Assembly: GCA_904419545.1 (NCBI GenBank) | Contig: CAJFRY010000023.1 | Location: forward strand, 1 to 32,269 | DNA length: 32,269 bases | Source of the DNA: Candidatus Woodwardiibium gallinarum | GTDB taxonomy: Bacteria; Bacillota; Clostridia; Oscillospirales; CAG-382 | Direction of reading: 5' to 3' | Shown: positions 1 to 7,075 of the stretch, piece by piece | Numbering within the stretch: position 1 is the stretch's first letter | How the letters are laid out: each line of letters begins with the position of its first letter | The notes under the pieces: model-generated | The model's database searches: none | Seen by the model: only the letters and a program-made list of their open reading frames with translations | Told to the model about the DNA's origin: nothing | Program-made: the position numbers and the translations under genes

Positions 1-441
1 CTCACATCGAGTTCGGTCAGCTGATTGGAGTCGCAGGATAAATATTCCAGCGCAGTGTTTTTGCTCACATCGAGTTCGGTCAGCTGATTACCATCGCAGT
101 ATAAAAGTGTCAGAGCAGTGTTGTTGCTCACATCGAGCTCGGTCAGCTGATTGGAGCGGCAGTCTAAATATGTCAGAGCAGTGTTGTTGCTCACATCGAG
201 CTCGGTCAGCTGACTACCACCGCAACTTAAGGATGTCAGAGCAGTGTTGTTGCTCACATCGAGCTCGGTCAGCTGCTTACCACCGCAACTTAAGGATGTC
301 AGAGCAGTGTTGTTGCTCACATCGAGCTCGGTCAGCTGATTACCAGCGCAGCTTAAGGATGTCAGCGCAGTGTTTTTGCTCACATCGAGCTCGGTCAGCT
401 GATCGAAGTTGCAGTTTAAAGACGTCAATTTCGCAAAAAAT
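1..441 (-). repeat. 63-bp tandem repeats encoding 21-aa LRR units
   Basis: Units begin at about 1, 64, 127, 190, 253, 316 and 379, each starting CTCACATCGAG on the + strand. Units three to six are nearly identical at nucleotide level, including third codon positions, which suggests recent expansion by slippage or recombination. The period is exactly 63 bp, so changes in copy number keep the reading frame. Confidence 0.9.
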
Positions 442-803
442 TCAATCCCACGCAAGCTTTTAACGGGCCAAAATTCAACGTCTCTGCTTGAAACATCAAG
501 AGTAGTTGGATAATCTTCTTCATCAATATAACCGCCGACTCCGAAAACAAATATGGTAAGAATGACCCTGAAATTTTCATCCGGGAAGTTGTATACACAG
601 ATATGCAGCTCTCCGTTTTCGTTCACGCAGGCAGGGAGGCCGCTGAAGGTGCCGAGGGTATGCCCTTCGCAGGCCGCGGAGGCGCCAAGACCCTCGCCCG
701 TTCCCGCCGCCGAGGCGCGCAGGGCGGCAAAGGGTACGGCAAAGCCGGTCATTACAAAAACCAGCGACAGCGTCAGGGCGGTTGCCCTGAGAAAAGTTTT
801 CAT
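1..803 (-). CDS. secreted leucine-rich-repeat (LRR) surface protein, 3' end cut by window edge
   Basis: Reading from ATG 803 the protein opens with a typical signal peptide (MKTFLRATALTLSLVFVMTG, then small residues up to about residue 36). A roughly 85-residue linker follows, then at least seven tandem 21-residue LRR units of the form LTELDVSxNTALTxLxCxxN, continuing past the left edge. ATG 803 is chosen over the in-frame ATG 812 because AAGGAG lies only 1-2 nt from 812 but about 9 nt from 803. LRR proteins of this type are exported and usually act in adhesion or ligand binding. The C-terminus and any anchor are outside the window. No good promoter is seen between it and the upstream nuclease gene, which lies on the same strand, so read-through from that gene is possible. 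Confidence 0.85.
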   Translation of the reverse strand, partial: MKTFLRATALTLSLVFVMTGFAVPFAALRASAAGTGEGLGASAACEGHTLGTFSGLPACVNENGELHICVYNFPDENFRVILTIFVFGVGGYIDEEDYPTTLDVSSRDVEFWPVKSLRGIEFFAKLTSLNCNFDQLTELDVSKNTALTSLSCAGNQLTELDVSNNTALTSLSCGGKQLTELDVSNNTALTSLSCGGSQLTELDVSNNTALTYLDCRSNQLTELDVSNNTALTLLYCDGNQLTELDVSKNTALEYLSCDSNQLTELDV

Positions 804-1043
804 TCTGTACATTCTCCTTTTTATTTGATGTTCAAGGTTTGATATTCAAAGCCCGGGTTTTTGCCGATGGGCCGGCCGGAGGTCAAGGGCACTTCTCCGC
901 CGCGCCGGGCGGGGAAATCGGAAGCCGCCACCAGCGTCCGCTCTGCGGCGGCTTCGTCTTTCTTCGTCCGGCTGAATGTCCCGTCCCTGCGGCAGCCTGC
1001 GGAAGCGTTCGTACGAAGCCTCCGCAGGCGCCGGGACGCGGGT
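804..1043. other. intergenic stretch with strong stem-loop
   Basis: No gene is supported here. The Shine-Dalgarno AAGGAG of the LRR gene lies at about 814-819 (minus strand). A near-perfect 12-bp stem (GCCTGCGGAGGC / GCTTCCGCAGGC) lies at about 998-1032, just beyond the stop codon of the nuclease gene. It lacks a clear T-run, so calling it a terminator would be a guess. Confidence 0.4.
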
Positions 1044-1982
1044 TTACCGCTTCCAGCCGGCCCGCAGAAGCTCCAGCCAGGTTTTGATGCTGTCGGGCAG
1101 CAGCCGCGACGCGTCCTCCGACAGGGCAAACGCATACAGCTCCGCCGGTGCGGCAATGTGCATCTGCGGATATCGGCCTGCGTCTGCCACCGTTCCTTTT
1201 GTGGTCAAAAACCACACCTCGCCCGGCAGAGCGGCATATGGCGCGGCGTCGATGACATCGCCGCTGTTTTTGGCCTGCACGAAAATACGGCCGCCGTTTT
1301 CGGGGTTTATCAGTTCGCACTCGTACAGCTTGGTAGACATCTTGCAGGTAGAGGGAATGCAAACGTAACCGTAGGTTTTGTACAGCCACAGGCAGAGCAG
1401 GTCCTCACAGTCGCTGGGAGACAGCAGGGTATAAAAAGTCTCCTCGGCCTGCTCCACGGTCCTGCCGTCGGCGAAATGCGTCCCGGCCAGACGGTCATAC
1501 AGCAGAGCGGTGAAGGTTTCAATCCCGCTTTTTCCGATTCGCTGAACGGTTTTTCCCCTAATAAAAGCCGTATACAGCGCGCCGGGGATATCGCTTTCAA
1601 TCTTGCCGTAGGGATACCATCGAAGATTCGTCAGCTGGTTGCAGGAATCCAGACGGGTTGCTTCTTCATCCGGGCAGAATCTCCATTCCGACTGCTCGTC
1701 TACGCGTGCCAGATAAAAGGTCCGGCCGCTGCGCATCCAGATATAGTCGCCCGGCTTTATCCTGTCGTGCAGGGCCGTCACGCAGCTCAAGCATGTTTTC
1801 AACGAATCTCCTTTATAGATTTCCTTGGCTCGAGCAAGATAAACGGAAAAATCCCGGCATTCTTCCCGTTCCTCCCGCGATAGCTCTCCAAGGCTCCATC
1901 CTATCGCCGCAATCTGGTTTTTCAGGCAATAGTCGATGTTATTCCCCGAAGAAGGTTTTGTCTGCAAGCGCCATACCTGCAT
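1044..1982 (-). CDS. putative modification-dependent restriction nuclease: EVE/PUA-like domain + PD-(D/E)XK-like domain
   Basis: A 312-aa protein with ATG 1982 preceded by AAAGGATG. Residues 1-125 (VWRLQ at the start, IAAIGW at 24-29, KPGDYIWMR at 76-84, YLARV at 90-94) have the look of EVE/PUA-like base-reading domains found at the N-terminus of methyl-directed nucleases. Residues 180-275 resemble an Mrr-type endonuclease fold: a helix, then E223 in YECELI, then VQAKN at 235-239, which gives the (E/Q)xK half of a PD-(D/E)XK site in the QxK form used by Mrr. I infer a type IV-like restriction enzyme acting on modified DNA. No methyltransferase is adjacent, which fits. It lies directly downstream of an invertible-promoter-like segment. 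The assignment rests on motif resemblance; another EVE-nuclease family is possible. Confidence 0.55.
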   Translation of the reverse strand: MQVWRLQTKPSSGNNIDYCLKNQIAAIGWSLGELSREEREECRDFSVYLARAKEIYKGDSLKTCLSCVTALHDRIKPGDYIWMRSGRTFYLARVDEQSEWRFCPDEEATRLDSCNQLTNLRWYPYGKIESDIPGALYTAFIRGKTVQRIGKSGIETFTALLYDRLAGTHFADGRTVEQAEETFYTLLSPSDCEDLLCLWLYKTYGYVCIPSTCKMSTKLYECELINPENGGRIFVQAKNSGDVIDAAPYAALPGEVWFLTTKGTVADAGRYPQMHIAAPAELYAFALSEDASRLLPDSIKTWLELLRAGWKR

Positions 1983-2016
1983 AGTACTTCATCCTTTCTG
2001 TTTTCATTTTTCCGCG

Positions 2017-2046
2017 TTTGCAACAGAATCCGTATTCTGTTGCAAA
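2017..2046. repeat. left inverted repeat of putative inverton (13-bp-arm palindrome)
   Basis: A perfect palindrome with 13-bp arms TTTGCAACAGAAT / ATTCTGTTGCAAA around centre CCGT. Positions 2019-2046 are the exact reverse complement of 2312-2339. The asymmetric centre (CCGT here, ACGG there) shows the two sites lie in inverted orientation, as needed for inversion by a tyrosine recombinase. Confidence 0.85.
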
Positions 2047-2311
2047 GCGGTATGGGCACGAACGCTTCTTTTGCTCGATTTTAACATATAAGACAAGAAA
2101 TGTCAACCACTTTGCACATGAAAAGCGGGCATTTGGGCGGAAATGCGCGAAAAAGAGCACGACAAATAAGCCTCTTCCCGTGATTTTTTGAAAAAAATCG
2201 GAACAGGCTTGGTCTTTTGCGCCCTTTTTCGGGTTGTATCCCGCTTTCCGGCGGCTTCCGAGGCTGCGGAAGCGCCCCGCCGCTCCCGCAGCCGTTTCCT
2301 TCCGCCCTCTG
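2047..2311. mobile_element. putative 265-bp invertible promoter segment (inverton)
   Basis: The segment lies between two 28-bp inverted repeats, contains a near-consensus promoter aimed at the nuclease gene, has no convincing ORF, and is flanked on its other side by a tyrosine recombinase gene. This matches phase-variable promoter switches described in gut Firmicutes and Bacteroides. In the orientation shown the nuclease gene is ON; inverted, the promoter would read antisense into the 3' end of the recombinase gene. Inversion itself is inferred, not seen. Confidence 0.65.
2078..2106 (-). promoter_or_regulatory. sigma-A promoter inside the putative invertible segment, facing the nuclease gene
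   Basis: On the minus strand TTGACA (2106-2101), 17 nt, TAAAAT (2083-2078). The predicted start is near 2070, giving a leader of about 88 nt to ATG 1982 that includes palindrome 2017-2046. No comparable promoter faces the + strand within the segment. Confidence 0.8.
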
Positions 2312-2341
2312 TTTGCAACAGAATACGGATTCTGTTGCAGC
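2312..2341. repeat. right inverted repeat of putative inverton
   Basis: Second copy of the palindromic site, with arms TGCAACAGAAT / ATTCTGTTGCA around centre ACGG. The left 28 bp (2312-2339) match the left site exactly as reverse complement; identity ends sharply outside. It sits 33 bp beyond the recombinase stop codon. Without a T-run it does not look like a simple terminator. Confidence 0.85.
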
Positions 2342-2373
2342 CGCCGCCGAAAGCGGCTTTTTCTTTTCTCCCG

Positions 2374-3216
2374 CTAAAGGATCAGGTGCAGGTTCTCCAT
2401 CCGGCGGCGGTGTTCCCGGCCGGTGGAGAGGACGTAGACGCGGGTCGTCTCGATACTGCTGTGGCCGAGGATGTCGGCCAGCGCGGCGATGTCCTTCTCC
2501 TGCCGGTAGAACGTCAGCGCAAACAGGTGCCGCAGGTTATGCGGGAACACCTTCTGCGGCTCGACGCCCGCTTCCCCGCAGAGCGCCTTCATCTCCCGCC
2601 AGATGTTTGTTCGGTGCAGGGGACGTCCCGTCCGTGTGCGGAACACCGGTCCTTCGACAGCGCCGATGTCGGCGGCGTACCGCAGGAGCTTTTCCCGCAG
2701 CGCGCGGACCAGCAGCACCCGCCGCACCTTTCCCTTGCAGGAGACGGCCACCTCGCCGGCCCGGACGGCTTCGACCGTGACGAATGTCAGTTCACCGACG
2801 CGGATTCCGGTGCCGCATATCGTCTGCAGAAGCAGGCACAGCCGCCGGTTTCGTCTCCGCTCGGCGGCACGGCAGAGGCGTGCGTATTCCGCCTGCCCCA
2901 GCTCACGTTTTTCCGTGCGGAAAACGTCGCGCTGGGTGCGCACCGTTTTGAGCCTGCATTCGTGTCAGCCCAAAAAGCCGAACAGGCCGTTCAGCGCCGC
3001 CAGTCTGGCGTTGACGGTGCGCACCGCATAGCCGCCGGCGAGCAGCCGCCGCTTATATACGGCGGCCGACGCCTTCGTGACCGCGCCGGCGCTGTCTGCG
3101 AAGAACGCGAGCGCGGTGCGCATATATGCTTCCTGTGTGGCGGTGCTCTTTTCCTCCGCCTGCAGATGGCTTCGGTAGTCCTCCAGCTGCCGGCGCGTCA
3201 GGGAATGCACTTCCAT
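2374..3216 (-). pseudogene. tyrosine recombinase/integrase interrupted by in-frame TGA
   Basis: One reading frame of 280 codons, broken only by TGA at 2967-2965 (codon 84). The N-terminal part (1-83) is a core-binding SAM-like domain. The C-terminal part keeps every catalytic residue: Arg139 (GTGIRVGEL), Lys at 161/163 (CKGK), His226-x-x-Arg229 (HNLRH), His252 (GHSS) and Tyr261 (TTRVYV). ATG 3216 is chosen over an upstream in-frame codon because GGAGGT lies 7 nt before it. TGA sits at the link between the two domains and differs from TGG (Trp) by one base. Nothing else is broken, so the lesion is recent, is read through, or is a sequencing error. A GTG at 2943 could restart the catalytic domain alone. 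It is probably the dedicated invertase for the adjacent segment. Confidence 0.8.
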
Positions 3217-3260
3217 TGCTTTCACCTCCGTTCGCACTTTGATGCCTTTCCGGCGCGGAA

Positions 3261-3297
3261 CGGGAAAAAGGAGCAGTCCCTTGCGAGCTGCTCCTTT
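3261..3297 (-). terminator. terminator upstream of the recombinase gene (minus strand)
   Basis: Stem AAAGGAGCAG / CTGCTCCTTT (3267-3276 with 3288-3297), followed on the minus strand by TTTTT and CCCG. It would stop transcription from the DUF2130 side before the recombinase gene. Confidence 0.65.
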
Positions 3298-3341
3298 ATT
3301 CGGCGTGATCTGCTGCGCGCGGACAGCCGTTTGTATTGCGT

Positions 3342-3374
3342 AAAACAGGGGCGGATCGTCTCACGCCCCTGTTT
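3342..3374 (-). terminator. terminator downstream of the DUF2130 gene
   Basis: Perfect 11-bp stem AAACAGGGGCG / CGCCCCTGTTT (3343-3353 with 3364-3374), followed on the minus strand by a T-run. It is the first strong stem after the DUF2130 stop codon. Confidence 0.65.
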
Positions 3375-3593
3375 CGTCTGAAAGATGCGCAGCCTGCGTT
3401 TGAGCCGGCCGCTGTCCGCTGTCGCATTATTCTGCTTGTTTTTCTGTCCTTGTCAGCGTGCCGTCTGCAAAACAGCTCGGATAAAAAAACACGCTTTCCC
3501 CGTCAGCAAAGGCGGCGCGCAGGCAGCCCTGCGTTTCGTCGATTTGGCAGACCGTTCCCTGCTGTCCCTTCCACTATACGACGGCTCCGATTG
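3375..3593. other. intergenic, nothing recognised
   Basis: No ORF with a ribosome-binding site and no recognisable RNA were found between the DUF2130 stop codon and its terminator. It is probably an untranslated 3' tail. Confidence 0.4.
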
Positions 3594-5036
3594 TCATTTG
3601 TCATCCGCTGTACCTGCAGACGATTCCCGGATTTCCGCCGCAGGCGGTTCGGCGGGCGTGCAAGCCGCAGAGGGTGTTTCACGGGATGCGGCCGGGACGG
3701 CGCCGGCAGCGGAGGCGAACGTTTCGTGCGGTGCATTTGCGCCGCTTTTTTTCTGTTTGTCCGGCGAAGCGCTTTCCTGCGCCGCATACGCCTGCAGGAG
3801 AGAGGGCGCGTTTTTCGCCAGCTTTTTGATGCTCAAATCTTCCGCTTTATCATTGGCGAGGCGCAGTTGGTTTTCCGACGAGAGCAATTCTTCCTTGACC
3901 TTGTTCAAACGGGCGATGGCTTTATCGATTTCGTCAATCGCCGCGTTGAATTTTTGGCTGGCCAGCTTAAAATTCCGCGAAAATTTCTCTTTGAAGTCAT
4001 TCAAATTGCTTTGAAAATTTTCAATATCCACCTGCTGATGCCTCGCTTCCTGAAGCTCCTGACGGACGTCTAAGGTATTGCGTGCGGCATTGCGGAGCAG
4101 GGAGAGGATCGGAATAAAAAACTGCGGCCGTATGACATACATTTTTTCGTATCTGTGCGAAACGTCTACGATTCCGTTGTTATACAGCTCGCTGTCCGGC
4201 TCCAGCATGGAAACGAGGACGGCGTATTCGCATTGCTTTTCACGACGGTCCTTGTCCAGCTTTTGGAAAAAGTCTTCATTCTTATGTTTTGTAGCCGTCG
4301 TATCCGCCTCGTTTTTCATTTCGAACATAATGGAAATGAATTCGATACCGGATGGAGAGGATTCGCGGAAGATGAAATCGCCCTTGCTTCCGCTGCGTGC
4401 GTCGTTGTCCTTTTCGAAGTAAGCGTTCGGGAAAGCGACCGCCCGAAAGGTATTGAATTGATCCAGACAATGCTGCTCCAGGCTTTCGCCGATCATTTTG
4501 GTGGACAGACGGGCTTTGAAGTCCCGGTATTGCCCGATGGTTTCGTCCTTTGCCTTCAGCGTAATCTCAAATTGCTTTTGCTTTTCGGACATTGCCGTTT
4601 TCAGCTCGGTAATCTCGCTTTCTTTTTCGCGGACGGCTTCCGAAACGGCGAGCTTTTTATCCGTTTCGCTGTTGGAAAGCTGTGCTTCCAACTCCTTGAT
4701 CGTGAGCATTTTCTCCTGAAGAGCCGTGTTTTTCTCGTCAAGCGCTTTTTGGAGCTGTTCGTCTTTTTTCCGTTCCGTTTCGCTTACGGCGAGCTGCTTA
4801 TCTGTTTCGCTGTTGGAGAGCTGCAACTCTAAATCCTTGATTCTGTCGTCCTTTTCAAAGCGCAACTGCCGGTATTTCTGTTCCCATTCGAGGTCTTTCT
4901 GTTTGCTGATGGACTTTTCCCGATTGCTCAGCTCCGTATTGAATTCAATTGTTCGGACTTGCTGGACGATCTGCTCGTATTTGGATGCATCGATATGGAA
5001 CAGTTCACCGCAGTTCGGACATTTTATTTCCTGCAT
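3594..5036 (-). CDS. DUF2130 family protein (zinc-ribbon, coiled coil, nuclease-like)
   Basis: 480 aa. ATG 5036 is preferred over an in-frame TTG at 5042 because GGAGGG lies 8 nt upstream of the ATG. The N-terminus has a single CPNC knuckle (C6, C9). A long coiled coil (about 20-170) contains an internal repeat, QLSNSETDKQLAVSE / QLSNSETDKKLAVSE. The DUF2130 core (about 175-330) follows, with FEMKNEADTT resembling the ExK part of a PD-(D/E)XK fold, then a second coiled coil (about 330-420) and a Pro/Ala/Ser-rich tail. Family members have no firm function; a DNA-related role is inferred from RmuC-like architecture. It is the last gene of the minus-strand cluster starting at 8527 and is followed by two terminators. 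Confidence 0.8.
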   Translation of the reverse strand: MQEIKCPNCGELFHIDASKYEQIVQQVRTIEFNTELSNREKSISKQKDLEWEQKYRQLRFEKDDRIKDLELQLSNSETDKQLAVSETERKKDEQLQKALDEKNTALQEKMLTIKELEAQLSNSETDKKLAVSEAVREKESEITELKTAMSEKQKQFEITLKAKDETIGQYRDFKARLSTKMIGESLEQHCLDQFNTFRAVAFPNAYFEKDNDARSGSKGDFIFRESSPSGIEFISIMFEMKNEADTTATKHKNEDFFQKLDKDRREKQCEYAVLVSMLEPDSELYNNGIVDVSHRYEKMYVIRPQFFIPILSLLRNAARNTLDVRQELQEARHQQVDIENFQSNLNDFKEKFSRNFKLASQKFNAAIDEIDKAIARLNKVKEELLSSENQLRLANDKAEDLSIKKLAKNAPSLLQAYAAQESASPDKQKKSGANAPHETFASAAGAVPAASRETPSAACTPAEPPAAEIRESSAGTADDK

Positions 5037-5111
5037 ATTCAAATCCCTCCGAATTGGATTCGTATTTAAGCAAAACGGCGTCGCTGCCGTACGGACGCGG
5101 GAACGGTGTTT

Positions 5112-6092
5112 TCAGAGCGTGCCGAAGACGTACTCGGTTACGGACCGGCTGACTTCTCCGCCGCGCAGGAGCGGGACGGGGCCGAATTCCGTGTTGACTG
5201 CGTTCGGCGGGAATTGCGTTTCAAGGCAGACGCCGTCGCCCGGTTCGTAGGCGCCGTTCAGGAATCCGCCCGTGTAGAGCTGGAACGCCGGCCGGTCTGT
5301 CCGCGCCGTGAGCGTGACGCCGCTCTTTCGGCTTGTCAGGATGGCGAAGGTGCGCAGGCTGCCGTCATAGCCCTCGACATCAAAGCTGTTGTCATAGTCC
5401 CCTTCAATCGGGCGGTTTTGTGAAAAATCGAACCGCGTGCCGGCCGTTTGTGTGCGGGAGAGGGGCAGACAGTCGTCTCCGACCGGCAGATACGTCGGTG
5501 CGAAAAGACGCAGACGGTGGGCGTACGCCTTCTCGCGTCCGCCGGACAGGTTGAAATAACTGTGATTGGTCAGACAGCAGAGCGTGTCGCCGTCCGCGGC
5601 CGCTTCATAGGTGATGCGCAGCGCAGGACCATTGAGCGCGTAGGTCACGCGGACGTCCAACGCTGCGGGATAGCCCTCGTCGCCGTCCGGTGAATGCAGC
5701 GTAAAGGTCACGGCGGTGTCCGTGGCGGATATAACCGTCCACAGCTTGTCGTTGAAGCCCGATTTCCCGCCATGAAGATGGTTTTCGCCGTCGTTTGCGG
5801 ACAGCGTATACCGCCTGCTGCCGAGCGTAAAGGCTGCGCCGCCGATGCGGTTGGCACAGCGGCCGACCGTTGCGCCGAGGTATTTATCGTCCCGCTCGTA
5901 TTCTGCGGCCCCGCCGTAGCCGAGCAATACGTTGACCGGCGTTCCGTCGGGCGTGGGAACGGTCAGGCGCACGGCGGTTGCGCCGTAGTCGGTCACCGAC
6001 AGAGCGAGGACACCGTTGTCCAGTGTGAAAAGCTGCGCGGGACGTCCGTCCGCCAGTCTGCCGAAGGGAGTTTGTTTACACATATCGATCAT
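5112..6092 (-). CDS. galM: aldose 1-epimerase (galactose mutarotase)
   Basis: About 326 aa, normal for the family. It interconverts alpha and beta anomers of hexoses such as galactose in the cytoplasm. Seen: VGRCANRIGGAAF near the N-terminus, NHLHGG with the substrate-binding His, TNHSYFNLSG with the catalytic His, and VCLETQFPPNAVN near the C-terminus with the catalytic Glu. Start choice is unusual: AAGGAG lies at 6124-6119, but a stem-loop (6097-6115) separates it from GTG 6095, ATG 6092 and ATG 6083. If the stem folds, ATG 6092 has near-ideal spacing, so I chose it. It lies 125 bp after the ANT(6)-like gene and 75 bp before DUF2130, probably co-transcribed. No other galactose genes are nearby. 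Confidence 0.9.
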   Translation of the reverse strand: MIDMCKQTPFGRLADGRPAQLFTLDNGVLALSVTDYGATAVRLTVPTPDGTPVNVLLGYGGAAEYERDDKYLGATVGRCANRIGGAAFTLGSRRYTLSANDGENHLHGGKSGFNDKLWTVISATDTAVTFTLHSPDGDEGYPAALDVRVTYALNGPALRITYEAAADGDTLCCLTNHSYFNLSGGREKAYAHRLRLFAPTYLPVGDDCLPLSRTQTAGTRFDFSQNRPIEGDYDNSFDVEGYDGSLRTFAILTSRKSGVTLTARTDRPAFQLYTGGFLNGAYEPGDGVCLETQFPPNAVNTEFGPVPLLRGGEVSRSVTEYVFGTL

Positions 6093-6096
6093 CACA

Positions 6097-6115
6097 GCTT
6101 TCGCGCAGCGAAAGC
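6097..6115 (-). repeat. palindromic element between the galM Shine-Dalgarno and start
   Basis: On the minus strand GCTTTCGC-TGC-GCGAAAGC, an 8-bp stem with a 3-nt loop, directly after AAGGAGAAC and directly before TGTGATG. It is copy one of three of the same element (others at 11244-11265 and 23774-23792). Confidence 0.75.
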
Positions 6116-6217
6116 GTTCTCCTTATGAAATACAGGTTTGCAAAAAACGGATGGCCTCAACTTTTCCGGCAAAAACCAAAATGTATGGATTGGTCCTTGC
6201 TGATGTGCATTGCCGTC

Positions 6218-7072
6218 CTATGCTTCCGGCGCATATTTGCGACGCATATCCGTGACGTACCGCCGGATGTTCGCTTCATACCGCGGATACGCGCAGCCGA
6301 GGGCTTTGCTGCAGCGGAGCGCGGCGTCGGCAAACAGTGCCATGCAGCCGTCCAGCGCCTTCCAAAGCGCTTGGGGCGAGCCCTGCTCGTAGGTCGTGAG
6401 CAGGGCTTTCCACTCGTGCGGGTGAAGGTAATGGTCAATGAATTTATAATTTTTCCCAAGAGAAAACGTAAATCCGTGCGTAAAGCCAACCGTCCAGCCC
6501 AGCATCCGCAGCAGCTCACGCCGCAGCAGGTGCAGATGATCGGCTGCATACAGGAATTCACGGCGGCACAATCCTTTTGTAACGTAAACGGCGAGAGACC
6601 AGAACTCGTTGCAGCAATCATCAAACGCACGCGCGGACGGCTTCCGAATCCAATAATCGGCGTCGGTAGGCGGCGGGAGCGACCCAACCAGACCGCATTT
6701 GTCCAGCAGGATTGTGCGCAGCCGGTCCTGTGCCAGATACGCCGGCAGATCTGCCGGCTCGAGCAGCGTGAGGTCGAGCTTGCCGTAGTCGTCAAACAGC
6801 ATCAGATAGCTGTAGCCCGGTTCTTCAGCCGGATACAGCTCCATGTCTTCCGGTTTTTGTATCAGAAGCGGCTTGCCGAAGCGCGCCAGCCAGCCGTCAT
6901 CTCCCGTAAATGCGCTGATGGAGCGGACAAAATAGGTAATGTCGTAATCCTGAAATTCATCGGGCGGAATCCGGACGTTCACGCGCGAGCCTTCCATTCC
7001 CACGGCGAGGATACGGTCGTCAGCTCGCGCAAAGTCCAGCACCGCCTTGAATCGTTTATCCGGCGCCTGCAT
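6218..7072 (-). CDS. ANT(6)-like aminoglycoside 6-adenylyltransferase
   Basis: 284 aa, full family length (about 280-300). Members transfer AMP from ATP to the 6-OH of streptomycin. Seen: nucleotidyltransferase motif GSRVN at about 27-31, then DEFQDYDITYFV with the catalytic Asp pair, KLDLTLLEP, and the C-terminal half typical of ANT(6) (KFIDHYL, WKALLTTYE). ATG 7072 is only 3 nt after the stop codon of the surface protein gene and has no good Shine-Dalgarno, so translation is probably coupled. Base composition matches the neighbours, which suggests a resident chromosomal gene rather than a recent resistance import. Whether it modifies a drug cannot be told from sequence; many chromosomal relatives have unknown substrates. 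Confidence 0.85.
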   Translation of the reverse strand: MQAPDKRFKAVLDFARADDRILAVGMEGSRVNVRIPPDEFQDYDITYFVRSISAFTGDDGWLARFGKPLLIQKPEDMELYPAEEPGYSYLMLFDDYGKLDLTLLEPADLPAYLAQDRLRTILLDKCGLVGSLPPPTDADYWIRKPSARAFDDCCNEFWSLAVYVTKGLCRREFLYAADHLHLLRRELLRMLGWTVGFTHGFTFSLGKNYKFIDHYLHPHEWKALLTTYEQGSPQALWKALDGCMALFADAALRCSKALGCAYPRYEANIRRYVTDMRRKYAPEA

Positions 7073-7075
7073 CGG

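Noticed and set aside
1..441. Regular repeats resembling a CRISPR array
   Set aside because: The 63-bp period is uninterrupted coding sequence for LRR units; there are no unique spacers and no cas genes.
2017..2341. The two palindromes as simple terminators
   Set aside because: Neither has a T-run; one lies in the leader of an active-looking gene, and the pair are exact inverted copies flanking a promoter.
2374..3216. UGA recoded as Trp in this organism
   Set aside because: polA, rsmI, oadG and other genes end with TGA at the expected lengths, so TGA is a normal stop.
861..3381. Long + strand frames at 861-1883 and 2188-3381
   Set aside because: They are antisense to the nuclease and recombinase genes, have no Shine-Dalgarno and encode low-complexity Arg/Ala-rich peptides.
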